A stretch of DNA of 64,000 nt from CAXSBA01 sp965277105 (GTDB lineage: Bacteria > Spirochaetota > UBA12135 > COTS27 > CAXSBA01), in the NCBI GenBank assembly GCA_965277105.1, contig OZ255710.1:434001-498000 (forward strand), in the 5' to 3' direction. Shown piece by piece: positions 59,090 to 64,000 of this stretch. The position numbers and the translations under genes were made by a program. Position 1 is the stretch's first letter; each line of letters starts with the position of its first letter. Below the pieces are notes generated by a model, which worked only from the letters and a program-made list of their open reading frames with translations, had not been told where the DNA came from and searched no databases.

Positions 59090-60496
59090 ATGGAGAAAAA
59101 AGAAGCCTGTGGTTTATTTGGGATTACTAATCATCAGCAAGCTTTTCATTTAACTACTCTAGGATTATTTGCCCTCCAGCACCGAGGTGAAGAAGCTGCC
59201 GGAATAGCTACGAGCAATGGAGAAAAAATTTTTTTAAAATCAGGGCTAGGAAAAGTCGATAAAGTTTTTGCTAAAAACAAATTTGATCCTACTACCCTTG
59301 CTAATTTACTAGGAAGCAACCAAGCCATAGGCCATACTCGCTATTCTATTACCGGCAAGCCCACTATTCAAAATGTTCAACCATTAGTAATTGATCACCT
59401 TAAAGGTAAATTTGCTTTAGCGCATAATGGCAATCTGACAAACTCCAAAGAAATTAGAGAAAGTTTAGAGAAAAAAGGATCAGTGTTTCAAACCACGATG
59501 GACAGCGAAGTAATCCTGCATCTTATTCTCAAGTCAAAGGCGATTACTTTAAAAGAGGCTATTGTTGATGCGGTTAGGAAAATAAAGGGGGCTTATTCTC
59601 TTTTGATTATGACGAAAGATACGATTTATGCCGTGCGCGACCCGCATGGTTTTCGTCCCTTATGCTTAGGAACAGTCAATGGTAGCATGGTGGTGGCTTC
59701 TGAAACTTGTGCGTTGGATTTAATGGGGGCTAGATATATGGGGCAAGTTGATGCTGGGACAATAGTTACTATTAAAAAAGGCAAAATCACCGAAGATGCT
59801 ATTTTTAGTACTTCTAATAATATTAGTCGGTGCATTTTCGAAATGATTTATTTTTCCAGGCCGGACTCACTTATTTTTGGGGATTCGGTTTATGATTTTA
59901 GAAAAACAACGGGAAAAATTTTAGCCGAAGAATCACCAGTGGACGCTGACTTGGTAGTTCCTATTCCGGATTCGGGAAATTATGCTGCCTTGGGTTACGC
60001 CGAAAAACTTAATATTCCTTTTGAGTTGGCTATCACTAAAAATCATTACTTTGGTAGGTCGTTTATTCAGCCTCAGCAAAGCGATCGAGACTTCACAGTT
60101 AAACTTAAGTTAAACCCTATAAAAAACGTTATTCATAAAAAAAAAATTATCTTAGTTGATGATTCTATTGTTCGAGGAACTACCACTAGAAAAAAAATTA
60201 AAGCGTTAAGAAGTGTGGGCGCTAAAGAAATTCACCTGCGAATTGCTTCGCCTCCTATTAAACATCCTTGCTATTTTGGCATTGATTTTCCTGATAGAAA
60301 AAAACTTATAGCTAATAATAAAACCTTAAAAGAAATTACTGATTTTTTGGAAGTGGATTCACTAGCTTATCTTTCGCTAGATGGTTTATTAAAATCAACT
60401 AAGCAGTTAGGTTATTGCACTGCTTGCTTTTCAGGAAAATATCCCTTGAAAGTAAAAGGGAGTTATTCTAAAGAAGAGTTGGAACTTTTTAATTAA
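59090..60496 (+). CDS. purF: Amidophosphoribosyltransferase
   Basis: Commits PRPP to purine synthesis using glutamine. The 468-residue protein has a short propeptide (MEKKEA) ahead of the catalytic Cys7 (CGLFGI), the class-II glutaminase domain (HRGEEAAGIA, GHTRYSITGK, LAHNGNLTN) and the PRPP loop VDDSIVRGTT. The iron-sulfur cysteines of the B. subtilis-type enzyme are recognisable in SRCIFEMIYFSRPDS, PPIKHPCYFGID and GYCTACFSGKYP. It is thus the 4Fe-4S, propeptide-processed type. It is followed 17 bases later by kdsB. No other pur gene is adjacent. Confidence 0.96.
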   Translation: MEKKEACGLFGITNHQQAFHLTTLGLFALQHRGEEAAGIATSNGEKIFLKSGLGKVDKVFAKNKFDPTTLANLLGSNQAIGHTRYSITGKPTIQNVQPLVIDHLKGKFALAHNGNLTNSKEIRESLEKKGSVFQTTMDSEVILHLILKSKAITLKEAIVDAVRKIKGAYSLLIMTKDTIYAVRDPHGFRPLCLGTVNGSMVVASETCALDLMGARYMGQVDAGTIVTIKKGKITEDAIFSTSNNISRCIFEMIYFSRPDSLIFGDSVYDFRKTTGKILAEESPVDADLVVPIPDSGNYAALGYAEKLNIPFELAITKNHYFGRSFIQPQQSDRDFTVKLKLNPIKNVIHKKKIILVDDSIVRGTTTRKKIKALRSVGAKEIHLRIASPPIKHPCYFGIDFPDRKKLIANNKTLKEITDFLEVDSLAYLSLDGLLKSTKQLGYCTACFSGKYPLKVKGSYSKEELELFN

Positions 60497-60513
60497 TTGC
60501 CCACACCTACTTT

Positions 60514-61260
60514 ATGTTAGGAAAGTTAAAAGTACTAGCCGTTATTCCCGCTAGACTAGCTTCTACCAGGTTGCCTAATAAACCATTGATTCTCGTTAAA
60601 GGCAAACCTCTTATTTATTATACTTATCACAACCTTAGGTCGCCTTTTATTGACAAAAAAATTGTTGCTACTGATAGTGAAAAAATTATCGCTAAGGTTG
60701 AAGAATTTGGAGGAGAAGCCATACTGACTAAAAATTCGCATCCCAATGGAAGCGAGCGAGTAGCAGAAGTTGCTGAGAAGTTTAATGACTATGATATTAT
60801 TCTTAATATTCAAGGCGATGAGCCAATGGTGAGTGGAGAAGCTATTGAAAAATTACTTATCCCTTTTACTTTGAGAAAAGAAATTGTTATGACTACTTTA
60901 AAGACGAAAATTTCTTTTAGCGAAGCACAAAATCCTAATACAGTTAAAGTAGTTACCAGTAAAGAAAATCTAGCCATCTATTTTTCTCGTTCTCCTATTC
61001 CTTATTATGCTAAAGAAGAAACCCAAAAAATGTATTATAAACACTTAGGGCTTTATGCCTTTCGCAGGGATTATCTTTTTCGCTACATTCAGCTCCCTTC
61101 TTCTTTTTTAGAAAAAGCTGAGAGCTTAGAGCAACTTCGAGTGCTCGAAAATCATGATTCGATTTACGTAGATGAGCTCGCTGAAGATCTGATAGATATC
61201 AATACCAAAAAAGATATTGAGAGATTTAATAACAGCAACTTTTTTAAAAATCAAAAATAA
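60514..61260 (+). CDS. kdsB: 3-deoxy-manno-octulosonate cytidylyltransferase
   Basis: Activates Kdo as CMP-Kdo for lipopolysaccharide inner-core synthesis. The 248-residue protein has VLAVIPARLASTRLPNKPL (CTP-binding), the GSERVAEVAEKFNDYDIILNIQGDEPMV metal and nucleotide motif, and PIPYYAKEETQKMYYKHLGLYAFRRDYLFRY. This supports an LPS-containing outer membrane. kdsA, kdsC and waaA are not adjacent. It is probably co-transcribed with purF and converges on the small membrane protein gene at 61281. Confidence 0.95.
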   Translation: MLGKLKVLAVIPARLASTRLPNKPLILVKGKPLIYYTYHNLRSPFIDKKIVATDSEKIIAKVEEFGGEAILTKNSHPNGSERVAEVAEKFNDYDIILNIQGDEPMVSGEAIEKLLIPFTLRKEIVMTTLKTKISFSEAQNPNTVKVVTSKENLAIYFSRSPIPYYAKEETQKMYYKHLGLYAFRRDYLFRYIQLPSSFLEKAESLEQLRVLENHDSIYVDELAEDLIDINTKKDIERFNNSNFFKNQK

Positions 61261-61280
61261 ATCTAGTTGAAGATTATTTT

Positions 61281-61718
61281 TTAAATTTCTTTTAACTTTT
61301 TAGTTTTTTTATTTTTATTTTCGTTTTTTTTATAATAAAAGAAAAAGCTAGCAATGATGATTAATAAAAGAGAAGTTAAAAAGATAATGTTGGAGTTAGA
61401 TATAAAATAAGAGTTTTTTTTATTTATAAAAAAAGATTTTTGAGGAGGGATTTGCAAATCAACGATTAATTCGTTTTCGTTAGCAAATCCATAATTGTTG
61501 TAATAGATCTTTAGCTTTTCTTTTTCATTTTTTTTTTCTAAACTAAGTAAATTTTCATTATCATTTTTCTCATCTCTAAAACTACTTTTCAAATAACTTA
61601 GATAGTTTTCTTTTTCTTTTAGTTTGGGTAAAGAATAATCAGAAATAAAAAATAAGTAAAACATTCCTATACTAAAAAGCATAAGGATAAAAAAAAATGG
61701 GAAAATCTTTTTAGGCAT
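61281..61718 (-). CDS. Small two-span membrane protein of unknown function
   Basis: A 145-residue protein with a membrane span at about 5-26, a charged extracytoplasmic or cytoplasmic segment (Lys/Glu-rich, possibly coiled at about 30-65), a beta-like stretch and a second span at about 108-128, ending in a very basic tail. A longer frame to 61778 exists, but its first 20 codons translate the 3' end of the tmRNA, so the ATG at 61718 with an AAGGA Shine-Dalgarno six bases upstream is the proper start. I do not recognise the family. It is transcribed in the same direction as ssrA, 30 bases downstream of it. Confidence 0.65.
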   Translation of the reverse strand: MPKKIFPFFFILMLFSIGMFYLFFISDYSLPKLKEKENYLSYLKSSFRDEKNDNENLLSLEKKNEKEKLKIYYNNYGFANENELIVDLQIPPQKSFFINKKNSYFISNSNIIFLTSLLLIIIASFFFYYKKNENKNKKTKKLKEI

Positions 61719-61747
61719 TATCAATCCTTTTACATAATTTGGGGAAT

Positions 61748-62088
61748 TGGAGATGGTGGGAATCGAACCCACGTCCATTTGATAACCTTATTAACCACTA
61801 CATGCTTAGTCACTCATTTTATTTTCGAAAAAAAACATCGGAGAGTAACTACCCTTGTTTTTTCCTAGTCTTTTTATTATTTAAACTTTTAAGTAAAAGA
61901 CACCTTAAAAGTCGAGACATAAAGGTTATTAGAAGATTATAAAAAATTATGTCAGATCCCTATAATCCCCGCTACTTTTAATTAAGCAGCTAGCGCTAAA
62001 TTGTCTTCAGCAGTTGTTACGTTATACGTTACGTCTTACGACATGCAATTAATAAGTCTAGTCAAATGTCGAAACCAAATACATCCCC
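61748..62088 (-). ncRNA. ssrA: Transfer-messenger RNA (tmRNA)
   Basis: Rescues stalled ribosomes together with SmpB. On the minus strand the 5' end GGGGATG (62088) pairs with CATCTCC near the 3' end (61748), giving a 7-bp acceptor stem with one G-U pair. The TTTGGTTTCGAC motif follows the 5' end, and the T arm GTGGGTTCGATTCCCAC is complete. The CCA end is not encoded. The tag reading frame ends GCG CTA GCT GCT TAA (ALAA-stop, stop at 61982-61984). If translation resumes at the GTA at 62030-62032, after TAAGAC, the encoded tag is VTYNVTTAEDNLALAA. The length of about 341 bases is normal. Confidence 0.95.
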
Positions 62089-62241
62089 GTATCTATTTTA
62101 ATTTTCGGATTGACTTTCAAATTATACCCTTAAATTTTTATTAAGGAGCTGATTTATCTATTAATTTATCGACAATCAGCTCTCTTAATTATTGTGGTTG
62201 GTTACAATGTGGTTACCTACTTTAAATTTTGGAGGAGAAGT

Positions 62242-62676
62242 TTATTTCCTTTTAAATAAAAAATCTAGGGTTTTTTCTCTTTCTTCTTCGCTCATATTTT
62301 CTAGTTCAGCATATATTTCTTGGTGAGTTAATTGGGTTAATGCAATTACTTCACTTTCTAATCGCTCAAGGAGTGATTTTATTTCTTCTAAACTAATGGG
62401 CTGCTCTTTGTCTTTGACGATTTTTTTAGCTTCTCGCCTTAAATCCCTTAATCCCCTTAGTTTTTCTCTTATTTTTTCATTATCTTTTATAAAATAAAAA
62501 ATGCTACTATGCGTATGTTTTTTCTTCCTTGCTTTATCGTGATCGCTATAATGGTGATCACCCAAATAATGCCTTTTAAAATTCCATGCTTTAAACCCTA
62601 TAACGGTGCTACTTATAATGAAAATAAAATTAATGGTTAAAGAAATAATTAAAATTATTTTGATTGATTTTTTCAT
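62242..62676 (-). CDS. His-rich periplasmic heavy-metal-sensor-like protein (CnrX/Spy-like)
   Basis: A 144-residue protein with one N-terminal membrane span (about 5-25) and a periplasmic helical domain. Just after the membrane it has a histidine cluster (H36, H41, H42, H46, H54, H56). The rest is amphipathic helix (KLRGLRDLRREAKKIV, EEIKSLLERLESEVIALTQLTHQEIYAELENMSEEERE) and ends in the family-like TL-x-FLF. The helix pattern is that of metal-resistance proteins such as CnrX, ZraP and CpxP/Spy. It lies 17 bases behind the probable anti-sigma gene and is the last gene of the sigma operon. I infer a sensor of metal ions or envelope stress. Confidence 0.7.
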   Translation of the reverse strand: MKKSIKIILIISLTINFIFIISSTVIGFKAWNFKRHYLGDHHYSDHDKARKKKHTHSSIFYFIKDNEKIREKLRGLRDLRREAKKIVKDKEQPISLEEIKSLLERLESEVIALTQLTHQEIYAELENMSEEEREKTLDFLFKRK

Positions 62677-62693
62677 TTTTTTGTGTCCTTTAA

Positions 62694-63134
62694 TTAAAAT
62701 TGGTAATAATCTCCAGTAATGATAGTTGGTAGTTCGTTTTCAATAAAATTAGCTTCTTCGTTATTGAAAGAAATGGTTGATAGTGGGTTGTCTTCTACAT
62801 TATTAAAAACAGAAGTAAACAAATAATTATTGACATCTAGTTGTTGATGCAAGACATTAACGTTAATCATTACCCCTAGAAAAATAACTAAACCTAAAGC
62901 AGCTAAAGATAAGGCCCGCTTTTTTTGAGGGAAGAGAGAGAGAAAAATATTTTTGAGGTTTGTCATCAATGATAAAGAATTTTTCCTAGAGGATAGGTTT
63001 TTTTGGTAAGTGTTGATTATTTTATCCATAAAAATTGGTTTTGCTTTTATCGGCATAACGGATAGTAAGTCATCAATTTTTTGGTAATCTTGATTAGAGG
63101 GTATAGTATTTTTATTGGATTTATTTTTTTTCAT
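62694..63134 (-). CDS. Probable membrane anti-sigma factor
   Basis: A 146-residue single-span protein. The cytoplasmic part (1-74) is basic and contains helices (IDDLLSVMPIKAKPIFMDKIINTYQK) suited to binding an ECF sigma. A span at about 75-93 is followed by an acidic periplasmic tail (ISFNNEEANFIENELPTIITGD). No zinc-binding ZAS motif is seen. The assignment rests on topology and on the ATGA overlap with the ECF sigma gene directly upstream, a typical sigma/anti-sigma arrangement. It is a candidate rather than a motif-based identification. Confidence 0.6.
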   Translation of the reverse strand: MKKNKSNKNTIPSNQDYQKIDDLLSVMPIKAKPIFMDKIINTYQKNLSSRKNSLSLMTNLKNIFLSLFPQKKRALSLAALGLVIFLGVMINVNVLHQQLDVNNYLFTSVFNNVEDNPLSTISFNNEEANFIENELPTIITGDYYQF

Positions 63135-63757
63135 AATGATTTGTCCTTTTCCATTAAAAATTGACTAGTTTGCTTTAATCCCCAGGAAATTTTTTCAATG
63201 GTTTCCTTTTTTTCTAAAAGAGTTTTTAATTTTAATCGGCTCCTTCTAAGCAGGGACTCAAAAGCATCTTCGCTTATTTCCATCACTTCCGCTGCCTCTT
63301 TTAGTTTTAAGTTATCGAAATAAAACAAGGTTAAAGCTATCCTTTGGTTTTTATTCAATTTTTTTAATGCATTGGTTAATTTTTCTTGATCCACTACCTC
63401 GCTGTAAAAGGATTGGTTACTAGATTGAGCTAAATCTAGTTCGCTAACTTTATCTAGAGGCCAGTTGTTTTTTTTTTTCTTTTTAAAGTTGATAGAGGTA
63501 TTAATCGCTACTCGATACAACCAAGTGGTTAAACTTGCTTTTTTCTCCCACTTTTTTGCTTGGTTAAATAATTTGAAAAAAACCTCTTGCGCTATTTCTT
63601 CAGAATCTTCTTGGGAAAAAACAATTCGGTAAGCTATGGCCAAAATTTTATCTAAGTTATCCTGCATAACACTTCGAATTGCCTGTTCATCGCTATCAGC
63701 AATTCGAAGCATTATGCTCATACTATTTTCTATGTTATATTTATTGTTATTAGCCAA
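63131..63757 (-). CDS. ECF-type RNA polymerase sigma factor
   Basis: Extracytoplasmic-function sigma factor of 208 residues. Region 2 (about 33-105) has AIAYRIVFSQEDSEEIAQEVFFKLFNQAKKWEKKASLTTWLYRVAINTSINFKK. Region 4 (about 135-190) has ALKKLNKNQRIALTLFYFDNLKLKEAAEVMEISEDAFESLLRRSRLKLKTLL. There is no region 3. The reading frame begins with TTG at 63757; internal ATG codons at 63721 and 63712 are alternative starts and no strong Shine-Dalgarno decides. It lies 27 bases after the EF-hand gene and overlaps the anti-sigma gene by four bases. The target promoters are unknown. Confidence 0.9.
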   Translation of the reverse strand: MANNNKYNIENSMSIMLRIADSDEQAIRSVMQDNLDKILAIAYRIVFSQEDSEEIAQEVFFKLFNQAKKWEKKASLTTWLYRVAINTSINFKKKKKNNWPLDKVSELDLAQSSNQSFYSEVVDQEKLTNALKKLNKNQRIALTLFYFDNLKLKEAAEVMEISEDAFESLLRRSRLKLKTLLEKKETIEKISWGLKQTSQFLMEKDKSL

Positions 63758-63784
63758 TTTTCGGCAACTAAATTTTTATTAATA

Positions 63785-64000
63785 TTAGTGATAATCGTGA
63801 CTGTGATGATGCTCCTTCCCTTTTTTATGACGTTTTTTTAATTTTTTCATTTCATCTTCGTCTAGGAGACCATCTTCATTCTTATCCAAGCGATTAAAAG
63901 CTTTATCCAAAAGTTTGTTGGTTTTAGCTAGCATTTCATCTTGAGTAACTTTGCCATCATTATTTTCATCAAGACGATTGAAAGTGTTAATGATTCTGTC
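63785..64000 (-). CDS. EF-hand calcium-binding protein, C-terminal fragment running off the right edge
   Basis: The last 72 codons of a minus-strand gene. Two canonical EF-hand loops are visible: DENNDGKVTQDE and DKNEDGLLDEDE, each with D-x-N-x-D-G and a final Glu at position 12. The C-terminus is basic and then His-rich (HHHSHDYH). The pair implies calcium binding, and the histidine tail could bind transition metals. It is 27 bases upstream of the ECF sigma gene and probably in the same transcript. The N-terminus, and any signal peptide, is outside the window. Confidence 0.85.
   Translation of the reverse strand, partial: DRIINTFNRLDENNDGKVTQDEMLAKTNKLLDKAFNRLDKNEDGLLDEDEMKKLKKRHKKGKEHHHSHDYH

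Noticed and set aside
61719..61778. Extension of the small membrane protein to 61778
   Set aside because: The added codons translate the 3' end of tmRNA, and a good Shine-Dalgarno marks 61718.
61748..61785. A tRNA gene (GGTTCGAATC-like T arm)
   Set aside because: The arm belongs to tmRNA; the 5' GGGGATG end and tag frame lie about 340 bases away on the same strand.
62142..62188. Terminator hairpin between the metal sensor gene and ssrA
   Set aside because: An AATCAGCT stem is present but imperfect, and no T run follows on the minus strand; its role is unclear.
1..64000. CRISPR array, insertion sequence, prophage or toxin-antitoxin pair
   Set aside because: No repeat-spacer periodicity, transposase, integrase or phage structural gene was seen; most secondary frames are antisense shadows of recognisable genes.

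Overview
The window is a low-G+C (about one third G+C by eye), gene-dense stretch of a didermic, flagellated bacterial chromosome. The FlaB-like flagellin (25870-26712) and the FlgG rod protein (56233-57027) read most like spirochaete homologues. kdsB (Kdo activation), several lipoproteins, TRAP and Liv transporters with exported binding proteins and a CnrX-like periplasmic sensor show an outer membrane and periplasm. My best guess is an AT-rich free-living member of the Spirochaetota. This rests on family resemblance read by eye, not on a database search. The cell appears biosynthetically capable: ilvD, leuA, hom, argB/argF, hisA, folK, purF and ispE are all present.

Layout. 1-3512: edge fragment, LysM/M23 envelope hydrolase, Hsp20 and an envelope lipoprotein. 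3658-9094: ilvD, then the minus-strand run LEA14-like lipoprotein - tsaD - eukaryotic-type hisA, and enolase. 9138-13314: an extremely acidic protein, a stand-alone group-2-like sigma factor, a hydrolase-OsmC fusion and an unknown membrane-anchored protein. 13301-19807: two tandem CNNM/CorC-like proteins and the glycine-cleavage pair gcvT-gcvP. 19998-23603: htpG-argB-argF. 23616-27672: a glycosyltransferase, a short miaB, flagellin and an unknown membrane protein. 28073-31117: a complete TakP-like TRAP transporter (dctP-dctQ-dctM). 31246-36669: smpB, two unknowns, an EamA permease and ftsK. 36771-45956: a tightly packed envelope operon, M16 protease - two-part DUF2723 protein - TPR lipoprotein-like protein - ispE. 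46094-50200: hom, and the ruvB-SpoIID-folK-GGCT run. 50214-56050: paaK-livKHMGF. 56233-61260: flgG, leuA, purF, kdsB. 61281-64000: a small membrane protein, tmRNA (ssrA), and an ECF sigma / anti-sigma / His-rich sensor / EF-hand operon that runs off the right edge.

Regulation. Three promoter styles recur. (1) Flagellin, dctP, ruvB, leuA and others have an extended -10 of the form TATGCTATAAT; the flagellin and dctP copies share 17 identical bases. (2) Several housekeeping genes (eno, gcvT, hom, the 32409-33086 gene, ruvB, paaK) have the -10 box only 6-13 bases before the start codon and no Shine-Dalgarno sequence, which implies leaderless or nearly leaderless mRNAs. (3) hsp20 and the sigma-factor gene share a distinct TTGGCACG-N4-TTGA element that resembles a sigma-54 -24/-12 promoter with GA in place of the usual GC. 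An alternative sigma gene driven by a sigma-54-like promoter recalls the RpoN-RpoS cascade of Borrelia, but here it is inference.

The best candidates for something undescribed are the TTGGCACG-N4-TTGA pair, the ECF sigma/sensor/EF-hand operon with its His-rich proteins, the split DUF2723 glycosyltransferase-like operon, and the eukaryotic-type HisA. I see no CRISPR array, insertion sequence, prophage or tRNA gene.
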